Source of the DNA: Cymbidium sinense
Lineage: Eukaryota; Streptophyta; Magnoliopsida; Asparagales; Orchidaceae
Reading direction: 5' to 3'
NCBI GenBank assembly: GCA_021442155.1
Contig: CM038228.1
Location: forward strand, 11,511,179-11,575,178
DNA length: 64,000 nt
Shown: piece by piece, positions 37,621 to 49,330 of the stretch
Numbering within the stretch: position 1 is the first letter of the stretch
How the letters are laid out: each line of letters opens with the position of its first letter
The notes under the pieces: generated by a model
Database searches by the model: none
Told to the model about the DNA's origin: nothing
What the model saw: only the letters and a program-made list of their open reading frames with translations
Made by a program: the position numbers and the translations under genes

Positions 37621-39103
37621 TTTATTTTTTGGGTTTGTACGGTGGTACCCGACTACAATGACCACATATTCTTTTTGGGATTAACTTTATAAACTGATTG
37701 ATGACTTATTTAATTTGTGAATTAAGTGTCATCTTTTTCCTAATTTCTTCTTGCTTTATGTATGGCCTGGATGTCGATTAGGCTTAGGGAAAAATAAATT
37801 TTTTACCAAATATAATAATTCAAAACTAAAAATAAAGAACTCATAACCTCACCTAAAGCCTAAGTTTAAAATCAAGATAAAAGAATTAGCAACCCCTTAG
37901 CTGGATGAGTATTTCTTTTATAACATCATGCACAAATGCATCTTATTTCACTCTTGATTGGAGGGCTTTCACCTTGCCAAAGAAACTTGGCTTGACCTTT
38001 GAGAGCCATGGTGGAAACACACCTTCCCTTCTCATTGATTTTGGCCAATAACTTTATTTCTCATGCATTAGGCATATGAATTATATTAGCCTAAGTCAAA
38101 ATAATTATTCAAAAATGAAAATAAAATAAAATTTGAATTTCATTAGATTTAGCTCATTTGAAGCATGTCCTTACATGATCTAGTCTCTTTAGAGAGTGAG
38201 TTTAAGGACTTAGTCTCTTTCTAAATAAATAACAGTCTAGCTATCTTGCATAAAACATAAGACTTGCCTACATGTATTTAAAATTGTAGGAGTTAGTTGG
38301 TGGTTTGTCCTCTCTTTTAGAGGTAAATTACCCATTTTTGGCTTAGATTTAGGTTGTGCTTTCGGCCCTCGCCAAAGCTCCCTAGATTTAGGTTCTGAGG
38401 TTACTGCTCCCCTTTGTGGGCCAAAAGTATAATTCCTCACCTCTTAGGAATTTTCTTAATCTTGTGTTATGGAATCATAAATTCTAAATTTCTATTGAAA
38501 AATGCAACTCAAACAAATTAAATCAATTTCAAAAATGTAAATCTCAACCATAGGATAGTTTGAAATGCTCACTAAGTTTTCTAGCATCATGAGCATCTCC
38601 TACTTATCTTTCTTTTGGCTTTAATAATAACTCCCTCTATTTGATCAATCTCATTTGATCTTCAAAAATGAACTAAATAATTGATAGTCCTTTCTTATTG
38701 AAATCTTTTGAAGACAATAATCATTTACCTTAATCGAGAGTATTCCTAAGGGATCCTATCTCTTAGGATGTAATTAACTATGGGGGCTTGCCCATGTAGG
38801 GAACTTAACAAAATCAGTTTAAAATAAACCCTGCTTTACTTTTCCATATAATGTAGGGGAAGAATCTCTAGTACATATGTAGACCCATTGTCCATAGGAG
38901 TTCTTATTGAGGTGATTAGGTCTATTAAAGGGTAGTGACTTCTATCTCCCAAGATAGTATAATATTCCTTGATGAAGTACCTGATAACCTGAATAAGCAC
39001 ATATGTGGATCTGTGTGGCATCCTAAAAACATGAATTTCTATATTCTCTCCTTTTCGCCTACAAGATGGAAGGTGGCCTTATATAGAAATTTTTCTACCC
39101 ACA

Positions 39104-39108
39104 AGTAT
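39104..39108. repeat. Target site duplication AGTAT, right of copy C
   Basis: Matches 32195-32199. Confidence 0.8.
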
Positions 39109-39984
39109 CTTATTATGTTGTAGAGAAATTTAAGTCTTATATTTTATCTTTTCACCAAAGAGAGTTTAGAAACTCTATATCTCTTCTTTGTCTTTAATCT
39201 ATGATGTTATTTTTCTTATGTTATGATTACTAATAAATAATCCCAAGTTAAATTAGATCAACAAACTCTTTAATTAAGTAAAAAAAATTGATAACTTGAG
39301 ATAACCAAACTATTTCTATCTTTCTTGGTGCTTCTTACTATACTCAATATCCCTTTGAGCCTATTCATTCTTAATGATAAATACTTTGGGGTCAAAGTCT
39401 TTATGAAATTTAATTTTAAAAAATTAAAATAAAAGTTTAACCTTTTTTTACTAGAGTATTCCTAGATGCTACTCACGATGTAATTATACATAGGCAAAAT
39501 GTTACTTTTGGAGACTCAAAATCCTATAAAAAAATACTTTTGTTGGACATAATATGTAAAATTGTCTCTAATTACACATAAAAGATTTCCATGAACTTGG
39601 ACAAGTTAACTTGGTCTAACACATAAACCCTTTTCCCAGCCTCTCAAATAAAAATCTAATTGTGGAGTTTAAAAAAATGTATGGGGATACCATGTAGATC
39701 TTGGGGGTACTTATTTAAATGATCAAACATGACATCAAAAATTAATTGATTACCTTGAAAGGTAGAGTTATCATCGTACAATAGATCAATCATTCAATAA
39801 GGGCTCCCAAGCTTATGGGTCTACATGTACCAAAGATTTTTCCCCTAGCTTGCATGAATGAATTAAGATATTGCTTATTTTAAATCGGGTTATAAGTTCC
39901 TACCTCGTTCACTTGGTGTAGAACAATGGCGAAGTACTTGCTTAATACTTTTATACATGTGAATGTATACTTAGCTAATGAATG
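39109..39984. repeat. Scrambled TGTTGA-family sequence between copies C and E
   Basis: Two pieces resemble the tail of copy C in opposite orientations. About 39440-39510 (GAGTATTCCTAGATG...GATGTAATTATA) matches 38738-38790 directly; about 39795-39900 (GGGTCTACATGTACC and on) matches 38810-38890 in reverse complement. It suggests an inverted or nested older copy. No coding. Confidence 0.35.
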
Positions 39985-42680
39985 AAAACCTCATTTTTTT
40001 CTATTAAAAAGACATGCATTCATACTTTGTTTAATTAGTTGAGTTGATTATTCATGTGATTTAAGGTTCTTTCTTTATGCTTTTGCATAAAAATTTAGAT
40101 AGAGCTTTAAATTAATATGACAAAATCATTCAACCAAATGAAATATTAATTTCAAATATATTTACTCGTATTCATCATTTAAGTATGCTAAGATATAAAT
40201 TGCATGTATAGCTATGCTTAAGATTTAATCATAAGCATGATATACATGATGGAAAGAAATGAACAAACATGTATTATATGATAATAATTCATCCAACTAA
40301 TCTAAAGATGTCTTTCTTATTGAATGAGTTTGTTTAAAGTGAACTTAAACTTAGGACTAATTAAAACATATAATAAGTCATTCACTAAAAAGAATTGATT
40401 AATTAATTTGCTTTAGATGTGACTTAAGGTAGGGATAAAAGAAAGTAATCAACTCTTTCTTTCTCTTCATAACACTTAGTTGTTAAGTGTAGGTTAAATA
40501 AAATAGAAGAAAATATTAAGTAAAATTTGCAAATCAATTAAATCATTTAAAGTGAAATCACCCTTTATAGTTAAATGTCCTTCATACTTAGAAAATCTTA
40601 ACTCTAAAGCCAAGCTAGGACATACCACACAAGTCTCAACACACACATTAGATTTAGTCATCACTTATAGCTTTATGAGGTGCATGGTTTGATGCATGCT
40701 TATTTTGTGATATATTATTGTAGACTGGATGTTAGGATGTATATTTCATAGATAGGATGTTAGGTCGTGATTAACCTAATCATATTTTTTGTAGGAGATT
40801 ATGCTTAAGGGGCACTAAAAATAAATATAAATACTCTCTTTTACAGGTTGCTTAACCCCTAAGCATAATTTACATTAGGATAGGTGGACTTGGTTACCCA
40901 TGTATAGGGTGTAAAGTCTAAATTATTCATATAACTGCTTGGGTTGTATGGTGTGTTTAGCTAATGCTTATTTTGCAGGTGTAATTATATTTACTTTTTC
41001 ATTATCTTAATGTAATTATGCATTAGGAATTTGGTTAAGTGTTATGGGGGTTAAAGATGAACATTGGCCAGAAGGTTTAATTTTGGGATACCATGTGATG
41101 CCTAGAAGCCTACCAAATCAAATGGAGTAAATCAAATGAAGAAATGGAGGGAGCATGAAGACTTGAAGATCTCCCATAACACTTATCATTTTGTAACTTG
41201 TAATTATTCTTTCATATACCGAGTTGTATAAGGGTAGAGCTCGGCTACCCATTTCTTTTTTGGGTTATATGGTATACCCGACAGCACCGGCCTATTATTT
41301 TTTCACGTTGAGGTTATAAATTATTTGATGATTTATTAACATTATGTAATAGAAATGGCATGTGTTTTTCTAGTTTCTTCATGTATGATAATTTAATGTG
41401 TGGCATGGATCCGTTTAGACTCTTAGAGAAAAATAAATTTTCTACCCTAACTACAACTTATAACTAAATTTTTTAAAATAACTCATAATCTCATATAAAG
41501 CCCAAGCATTAAATCAAGATAATAAAATATTTATCAACCCCTTAGCTGGATGTTGAATGCTTAATATCATGCATGTCATTTTATTTCACTCTTTCTAAGA
41601 GAGGGTTTCCATCTTTGTCAGATAAAATAAGGCTTGACCTTTGAAAGCCTATGATGGAAAACACTTATTTCTCTTTTGATTTGGCCCATAATCAACTTCA
41701 CCATACATTTAGGAATATACAATCATATAGCTTGCGTCAAAATAAAGAGTCAAAAATTAAACAAAATTTGAAAACATTTGCATTAGACTAAGTCATTATT
41801 CATATCACTCATGCTCTAATTTCTTAGGGAGTGGGTTTAAGAATTTTAGTTTTCTTTCTAAATAATAATAACCTAGCCATCTTGCAAAGCATATGACTTG
41901 ATCACATGATTTTAAAATGTAGGAGGAGTTAGTTGACCGCCACTCCAGGCGGTTATAAGTCCAACAGTTAGGTGATTTATCCTCTCTGGAGGTAAACAAT
42001 ATACCCACTTTCGCCTTAGATATAGATCTTGCTTTGGCCCTCACTAAAGCTCCTAAATTTAGGATATGAGATTGCTGTTTTTCTATGGGGCTACTATCAT
42101 AAATCTTCACCTCTTAGACATTTTCATAATCTTGTATTGTGAAATTATAAGTCCTATATTTTTAATAAAATTTCAACTCAAATATATAATTCTCCTCAAT
42201 TTTAAATATATAAAGCCCAACCACATAATAATTTGGGATGCTCACTAGGCTTCCTAGTATCATGAGCATCCTCTACTCATATCCTTTTGACTTTGATAAT
42301 AAATCTCTCCTTTTGATCTGTCCCATTGGATCTTCCAAATAAGCCAATTTATTGATAATCCTATCTTTGAATTCTTTGGAGATAATAATTGCCTACTTTA
42401 ATCAAGAGTATTCTAAGGAACTCACCTTTCTCAAGATGTAATTAACTATGGAGGCTTGCTCCCATAGGAAACTTTAGAACCCGATTTAAATAAACTCTAC
42501 TTTATTCATCTATGTAAAGTAGGGTAAAATCTGGTATAGTCGAAGACCCATCATGCTTTAAGAGTCCTTATTATGTGATTAGGTCCATCATAGGGTAGTG
42601 ATTTCTATATTTCGAGATAGTGCACTATTCCTTAATGTCGTACCCGATCACCTCAATAAGTACACTCTCATATCTTTGTG
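39985..42680 (+). mobile_element. TGTTGA-family LTR copy E (3' part only)
   Basis: Runs parallel to 36440-39015 of copy C: the AT-rich part, the ACATACCACACAAG...CACACATTAG block, the TTAGGATG block, the TATA-like block (41223-41250), the CCTTAGCTGGATG block, and the final GTGATTTCTATATTTCGAGATAG piece. It stops within about 90 bases of the LTR end at a run of C followed by CA repeats. More diverged than A-D, so probably older. No coding. Confidence 0.7.
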
Positions 42681-43864
42681 GTGTCCCCCCCCCTATACAC
42701 ACACACATAAACACACATAAACCAAAAATAAACACCACAATGCAATAAAAAAATAACATGTAAAAATATTACATTCAAGTTGTGAGAGAGGGTTTTTATT
42801 ACCATATCTTGTAATGTTTTCTAAAGTGATGTTGTCAATATTTGTTTTGGCCCTATAGATTACTAGATCAATATAAGGTCTATTTGGGATAGCTACAGCT
42901 GTATTAAAAAGTAATGGTGGGGGTGCTATAGAAGAAGTTGTTATATGAAGAAATTGTAGTGGTTATACAATATTTTATTTTAATTTAAAAAAAGTCAAAC
43001 CAAAGCTTTTAGTCGCCACCACAGGTAGCTAGTTTAGGTTGAAAAATATAGTTTCTCCATTGCAAATTTCTCAAAATGCTGCTCCGATGCCCCGTCGTTT
43101 CTCCCCAAATGCCTGAGCAGTGCAGTACAGTTTGAACTGCACTATAAGCAGAACTCCCTCCAAAATGTATCCAATGTTTTAAGAAATCTCAAGCTAGGAA
43201 AGGCATATTCTTTATGTCCTCCTTACAAGAATGGTATGCATGGATGTTCTAATGTGCCAATGGCGACCACTCATGTAAACATTACTTTTTATCATAAGAA
43301 GAGGCTGTCACTCAAATACAAGTTGAGTTTTTATGCAAAATATTTAAGTTTAATTTCAGGGTCTTTCATGAATTGTTGCACTTTGTAACTAATCACACTA
43401 GGTCAAACTATTTTTTAGAATAGTGTGGTATCTATATGAGTTAAGTGACCATTTCGCTTTACTAAACAAAAGGTAAACATAAATAAGGACACTAGTGGAT
43501 AAAGGTTAGACATGGTAGGTTGCACATAGGGGAAAGACATAATAACCTAGGGGAGTTCATTGATTGTAGCCAAATAAAGCTATGATGATGTATTTGGTGT
43601 TTGATGATAGTAGTCGAAGGTCTGATGGCTAGTGACTAGGTCATGAGAAGCGATTGCATCACATGTAAGAGTAGGAGAAGAGCAAGTGTAGGCTAACTAT
43701 CACTTTCCTTAGGGCCCACACCGAAAGAATTGCTATGTAATGTAGCATAGAATATAAAATTAGAAATGACCTTTGCTTAAAATAATCTCATTCAATGATT
43801 TGGATTGGGAAAGAGTTAGGATTTCTCTTGAATTTGAAGGGAAATTTCCTTCTAAAAGATGGTA

Positions 43865-43866
<2 letters not shown>
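42681..43866. other. Gene-less AT-rich sequence
   Basis: Begins with a short C run and a CACACATA tract, then unremarkable non-coding DNA. Nothing recognised. Confidence 0.5.

Positions 43867-43955
<89 letters not shown>
43867..43955. repeat. (AT)n microsatellite, 89 bp
   Basis: About 44 uninterrupted AT units. Confidence 0.97.
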
Positions 43956-43957
<2 letters not shown>

Positions 43958-45342
43958 GTATAAATAAGTGACATAAAAATTAATGTGAATATTTTTTATC
44001 CCATGTGTCAAAATTATAAATTTTAGCAAAACTTAATTGGTATTCTTCTTGATATATGCTTTTAAGCTAAATATAATAAGGTTAATAGTCAAGTCAAGTA
44101 GAATTTTGTTCATTCAAATTGAACCCAACATATCAAAAACTAAAGTTCAATTTAATTTAATTCGATTTAAACAATATTTGGTTTGTGCAAATTTTTAAAT
44201 TTAACAATCAAAACTAATTGGTTTAACTACTTTTTGAAATAAAAGATTCAAATCAATCAAATGCGAATTTAAATATTTTTTTATTTTATTTCTCGACACA
44301 TCATGTGATGCCCATTTCAAATGCAAACAAGACCACCCGGACCATTGTCGAATGTAATAATAAGGTCCGTTTCACGAACTAATATTTTGTTAAAAAAAAT
44401 TTTATGAGCGAAATTTTTATATTTAAAAGTTAACACATAATTTCATGTCAAAAAAAGAGATTTTATCATTTCTCTCATTGCATGTATTTTAAAATGTGAT
44501 GATGAATATGATGCAATTTAAGAAATTCAATTCTAAATCAATGACAAATCAATGTGATTTTAAGTGGAATAAGCTTATGATTACTTGAAGCTAAAAAAAA
44601 AAATAATGATTTAAACTTAGCTAAAGATTTTGAAGACTAATTGTAAGACACATAAATAGACTAAGGAATAAGTCGACACCAAAAATTGAGGTTAATATTG
44701 GTGACATTATATCGTATGTATGAGAATAGCTAGTTTGAGGGGTAACTTTGACTACTTGATTTGGTTGACGTGGAGGGTTTTGGCTAAGAGAAAACAAAGG
44801 GAGGATGACAGGCAACTGTAGAGTATTATAAAGGGGAACTATAATCTCCAAAATATATCAATAATAAGACAGAACACATATTTAGGATAGTTCAAATTGG
44901 GAAAGAAAATTCAAATAAGAAGTGGACTTGGGAACATGTTTCTTCCGAGCCAAAAATTTCATGGCGAGAAAGAAAATTTTTTTTGAGTCAGAGTATGCGA
45001 ACCATTAGAATTTTAATGTAAAAAACCCCCAAAAAATGAGAAAAAAATCACAAGGCTTGTCCAATTCAATTAATTTACATATCTAATTCATAAACTTCAC
45101 TTTTATATATAAAACAACCCGATCTTCAATATCACATCAAAAATATCATTATTACGCTAGAAAAATCGGTAGAATAAAAGTTTACCTTTAACTTGTTGTA
45201 AATCCAAAGACACACGATATTTGAAGAATGAATAAGAAATTTCAAGATTTTTATGTGAAAAAATTCTAGAAAGAGGGGGAAAAATCACGGGGCCTAGTCT
45301 AGTAAAACTTCTCCACTATATATCTGCTTCGGAGTACAAAGT
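43956..45342. other. Gene-less AT-rich sequence with a weak direct repeat
   Basis: A stretch near 45000-45065 (TTTTAATGTAAAAAA..., GAAAAAAATCACAAGGC) is loosely repeated near 45250-45310 (TTTTTATGTGAAAAAA..., GGAAAAATCACGGGGC), about 245 bases apart. No gene seen. Confidence 0.4.
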
Positions 45343-45738
45343 TTAAGTTTTTCCAATAATGAGATTACAAAATTGTATGTGAGAAAGCCTGACAATAGGA
45401 ATCCTAAAATCAGGTAACAACAACAATGCGACAAGATTTGCTATAAATACGCTGATATGATAAATAACAATGGTGGTTACCGATGACGATACCGACGGGG
45501 ATGACCTACGATGGGCAATAACGCAATGGTGGTGTATGACCGATAACGATAATGACAATGATCGATCGAGGTCGCCGACGGCGTGATCGACAATGATAGT
45601 TGATGACGATAATGATCGATGATCGGCAATGGCTACGGCGGATAAATTACGGCGGTTTAGTAGCGCGATGACCGGCGGTCGGCATGCAGGATCGGAGCGA
45701 GGACGGCGGTGTTCTAATGAGGATCGGCGGTGCACCAC
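45343..45738 (-). other. GC-rich low-complexity island with an uncertain 131-codon ORF
   Basis: A minus-strand frame from ATG 45738 to stop 45343. The first 90 codons are rich in Ser, Arg, His and Ile because the DNA is a worn GAT/CGA-type trinucleotide repeat (CGATGACGATAATGATCG and the like). No domain. The GC jump from about 45480 to 45750 stands out from AT-rich flanks. It could be a transposon leader or an expanded microsatellite; I do not believe it is a normal gene. Confidence 0.25.
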
Positions 45739-46835
45739 CGACCGGTAGACAAATGCTTGGGATCTTGCCTTAAAGCTCTCTCTCTTATTCCGAGATTCAG
45801 AAGAATGAAGGGCTATTTATAGATTAAAGGGATGACCTTTTTGTAAATACATGCAAAATTCAAATCACTCCATCGGATAGCTCAAAATAATTCCCTTGAT
45901 CATTTGATTTATTTTAAGTATTTGAATGATCAAATGAAGTCAGAATCAAGAGATCTTGGGCTTGTTAGATCTGACTCGTCAAGATGCTTGATTTGATCAT
46001 AAACACTTCATATTTAACAACAGTTTAGGGATTCAACCGATATCCCAAAATTTTCAATGATATTTTAAGTGCTTGATTTGAACTAGTTTCGACTTAAGAT
46101 TAGATTATTTTTGACATCAAGATTTTTACTTCGACTAATAAAATTTCCAGTGCCATATTAATCATTATCATTCACTTTTTAAAAGTGAAATGCACCTTTA
46201 TAATCATAGAAAAATGTTAGATAAATAACTATTTATTTATAGGAATTTTGATATGTAAATGCATAAAAATTGTGTGGTAGGTCCGCAATATTTCAAAAAA
46301 AAAAAAATATAATCTTTTTAATTTTGCTATAATCTCTATTAAGAGTTTGTTTGAATATATTTGCTTTGTTATGATAATTTTGCTTGGAGGCAAGCTTTAT
46401 ACTTCAATCGATAAGAGTCTATTTAATATGCTTACTTTCTCACGTTTGGGACTTAAAGAGCTCCAACGAATTATAGAATGGAGGATGAACTTAAAGGCAT
46501 CATGGTGGCTAAAAAAAATCTAAAAGTTAAATTAATGTAATAAAGATTTTGTGACAATATTAAATTTGACTATTCCATAAATATTTTAAATATGTAGATG
46601 CACATAAACTTTAATATTGTTAACTATTATGCATTAAACAATTATTTATTTAGGAAAATTCAAATTTGTGGTCAAAAGTAATACTCACTAAAATAATTAA
46701 TGACATTGATATTTTTTTACTATAACATCTTAATTTATAAAAGCATATTATTTAAAAAAAATAATAAAAAAATTTTATAAATTTAGGCATCATTTTATAT
46801 CACTTTTATTTTTTTATATATTCATTTAAATATAT
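45739..46835. other. Gene-less AT-rich sequence
   Basis: No ORF of note and no clear repeat. Contains a short A run near 46298. Confidence 0.5.
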
Positions 46836-47115
46836 TAAGCTTGTTTGGGATCACTTTTGTTATTTATTTATTATTTATTATTTTTTATATTTGTTTTGTT
46901 TTATTTATGTTTTACTTAAAAATAAATTTATTTGATTGTACTTATTATTTTTAAAAACATTCAAAAAATTTTGAGTATTTTTAAAAATAATATTTTTTAT
47001 TTTTGAAAACAAAAAATAAAAACACATGAAAAACACTCTAAACAAACATATTTTCAAAATAGTATAAAAACAAAAACAAAAAATAGAAAATAAAAGTGAT
47101 CCCAAATGGCCCCTA
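46836..47115. mobile_element. hAT-like MITE, about 280 bp
   Basis: Perfect 15-base inverted arms TTTGGGATCACTTTT (46844-46858 and, reversed, 47092-47106). The right end reads ATGGCCCCTA, which reversed is TAGGGGCCAT, the common start of hAT-type plant MITEs. The inside is AT-rich and non-coding. The flanks are so AT-rich that an 8-bp target duplication cannot be fixed; AAATATAT occurs on both sides. Confidence 0.65.
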
Positions 47116-48300
47116 AATAAATATATATTTTAAAAAATATAAAAAATTAAATAAAAAATAGAATTAATTTCAAATAAGCCTTTAATAAATACAAAATAAA
47201 ATTAAATTGATATGTGCTGGAATTTGCTATTTTTATTTTGGAATTTGGTAGCTTAATAATTAATGTTAGCACCTACAAAATGCCATCTTTCGCATAAAAG
47301 TTCGATCGGATATGAAATCGGAAGAGATAGAGGTTCATGGTTCGATGATTCGACCATGATTGAACCGGGGTTTGAAACTAATGATGTAATAAATATTAAA
47401 ATGGTAAAATATATATCTAATTAAATGTTACACTAATTAAAATATATGATAAATATATAATAAAAAATAAATAGAAATACATAAATAATATTACTAGTAA
47501 TTATAATTTTAAAGATTGATATAAAGTTCATTAAGTTATAATTATTGTGTGTTATAAATTTAAATAAGTATATTAAATATATCAAAAAATTTATTATATA
47601 AGTTTATCAAAATTAGTATAAAATACAATAAAAAATAATTTAAAAAAATTATAGTTTGCATTAAAATTATATAATTTAAAATGTAAATTTTTTTTTAAAT
47701 TTTCTAAAATTTATCTAACATAAAAATATAATGTGTAAATTTACTATAATAATATGCATTGTAATAAAAATATTTAATTTTAAATATAAAAATCATTTTA
47801 AAAAACTGTATAAAATATAATTATAAAAAATTAGTTGTAAATAACTTTTTTATAATATAAAATATAATTTATAATAAGAATATAAAATTAAAAATTCAAG
47901 ATTATTCTTATATCTTAATATCCTTCTTTAGTCCCACATAAAGAAGAAGAATAAGTATTGTATTCTTTATATATAAAAAAAATTTTAAAAAGTAATTTAT
48001 AAACTATTTGAGTGGTTAAATGATAATTATATTATAAATTAATTTAATTATATTCATATTAATAAAATAAAATTTTAAAAATTTATAAAAATGATTATAA
48101 AATATAATTAAATTTAAATAATAAAAAGTTATTATTAAAACTTAATATAAATTTAATTAAAAATTTTAATTATTTAATTAAATAATATAAAATAGTGATT
48201 AAATAAAAATTTATTGAATCAGCTAATTTCTTAAAATTAGGATCGCGATTCAATACGAATTCAATTTTTATGGATTTTCTGGCCAACCTTATCACGATTG
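47116..48300. other. Very AT-rich stretch bounded by related GC-richer ends
   Basis: About 900 bases of almost pure A/T. The left boundary (47300-47385: GGTTCGATGATTCGACCATG, GATTGAACCGG) and the right boundary (48235-48310: CACGATTGAACTG) share the GATTGAAC word in inverted relation, so it may be a decayed non-autonomous DNA transposon. Not certain. Confidence 0.3.
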
Positions 48301-49020
48301 AACTGATTCTCTCCGTAAAACATCGCCATTGTCAGCCTGGCCCGCTGCCCTACCACGTGGGTGCGCACTGCCGTCGTTTTCTTTCTCCAACGGCTTTCTC
48401 TTTCTTTTCCCCTCATCATCCACGCGGCCATTCCTGAACCGCTTGTTTTGTTTTTTAAATGACGTTGTTAAGAATCAAGATATAATATATTAAAATTCAC
48501 GTAAAAAATGTCGAAAATAAAATTTAAATCGCAAAAAGTTAAAATGTTCAAATTAAATTTTTATTAAAAATAATCTTAAAAATTTAAATATAAGTATGTT
48601 CAAATATATATTATCATATTATAATAGATTTTATATTATATTTATTTTAAAATGTGTTTATTAATTTTTAAACTCATTCTAATACAATTTATATTAATAT
48701 ATTCTAATATATTTTTAAATAATTTAAATTTATAAATAAAATATTTATTAATATATATTTTCAATGAGAGAGATACATAGATACTTCAAAATTTTTAATT
48801 TTTTTAAATATTTAATATTTGAAATTTATGTTTTTTTAGATAATACTTTAATTTTTAATTTATATAAAAATATTATTGATATTAATTTATTTAAAATAAA
48901 ATGTCTTAGATAAAAATTTTTTATTCAAAATATTAAATGTAATTTTTATTAAAATGTAGATTTTTTTAACTATCAATTAAACGGCACCTTGCACCATGCT
49001 CTATCCTTTGCCGACACAAT
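48300..49020 (+). promoter_or_regulatory. Putative promoter region of the OSCA gene
   Basis: A GC-richer patch (48310-48470) holds the palindromic G-box CACGTG at 48354-48359, in the context CCACGTGG, and an ACGTTG at about 48463. About 500 bases of AT-rich DNA follow before the likely 5' UTR exon. G-boxes with ACGTG cores are bound by bZIP/bHLH factors and are common in stress-responsive promoters. The link to the gene downstream is by position only. Confidence 0.35.
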
Positions 49021-49072
49021 CCGTGCTTCTATCAGTGACGAAACACTACATAACGCCCTCCGGTTAGGTTAA

Positions 49073-49104
<32 letters not shown>

Positions 49105-49330
49105 CTCGTTAAACTGGGAGAGTGAGAGTGAGAGAGAGTGAAGAGAGAATTTGTTAGGTGTAAAGGAATATACACATCCATCCCTTTTCTATAATGACTG
49201 CTGCACTCTTGCTTCACTTTCGTATAGTTCGCTTGAAGTCTTGGAGAGGATACCATTTAGGAAACTGAGAACCGATGAACTTTGTGTCGTGGGTTAGGTT
49301 TTCTTGGTTAACGGAGAATTGCCGGATAAG
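49021..49330 (+). other. Putative 5' UTR exon of the OSCA gene
   Basis: Base composition rises here, with a (GA)13 run at 49079-49104, and the stretch ends in a strong donor (GGATAAG|GTAAGG, junction 49330/49331). No long coding frame continues out of it. Plant OSCA1-type genes often have an intron in the 5' UTR, and a matching acceptor lies just before the start codon (52884). The transcription start is not visible. Confidence 0.45.
49079..49104. repeat. (GA)13 microsatellite
   Basis: 26 bases of GA in the putative 5' UTR. GA/CT tracts are common in plant leaders. Confidence 0.9.

Larger units (their letters stand above)
32200..39103 (+). mobile_element. TGTTGA-family giant solo LTR, copy C (6904 bp, TSD AGTAT)
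   Basis: Starts TGTTGATCTCATTTTTAG and ends TTTTTCTACCCACA, so it has TG...CA ends. AGTAT lies immediately before (32195-32199) and after (39104-39108), a perfect 5-bp target duplication. It has no coding and no repeat of its own 5' end at its 3' end, so a solo LTR is the simplest reading. Inside: five hairpin subrepeats (32530-33270), a W-box tract (about 33530-34350), a short GC-richer stretch (35590-35700), AT-rich DNA, a TATA-like block (37591-37620), then 1.4 kb of tail. Compared with A and B it lacks about 0.6 kb near 36120. LTRs this long are rare; Ogre LTRs of several kilobases are the closest known case. Confidence 0.8.

Noticed and set aside
32200..39103. Copy C as a complete non-autonomous LTR retrotransposon with its own two LTRs
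   Set aside because: No direct repeat between its two ends is visible, and no primer-binding site or polypurine tract was found just inside them.
43760..44029. Minus-strand ORF with a long Ile-Tyr run
   Set aside because: It is the translation of the (AT)n microsatellite, not a protein gene.
46905..47105. 66-codon minus-strand ORF rich in Phe and Asn
   Set aside because: It falls inside the MITE and reflects its AT-rich composition.
47245..48310. A defined DNA transposon with GATTGAAC inverted ends
   Set aside because: Only short words are shared between the ends; no clean inverted arms or target duplication could be set, so it is listed only as a possibility.
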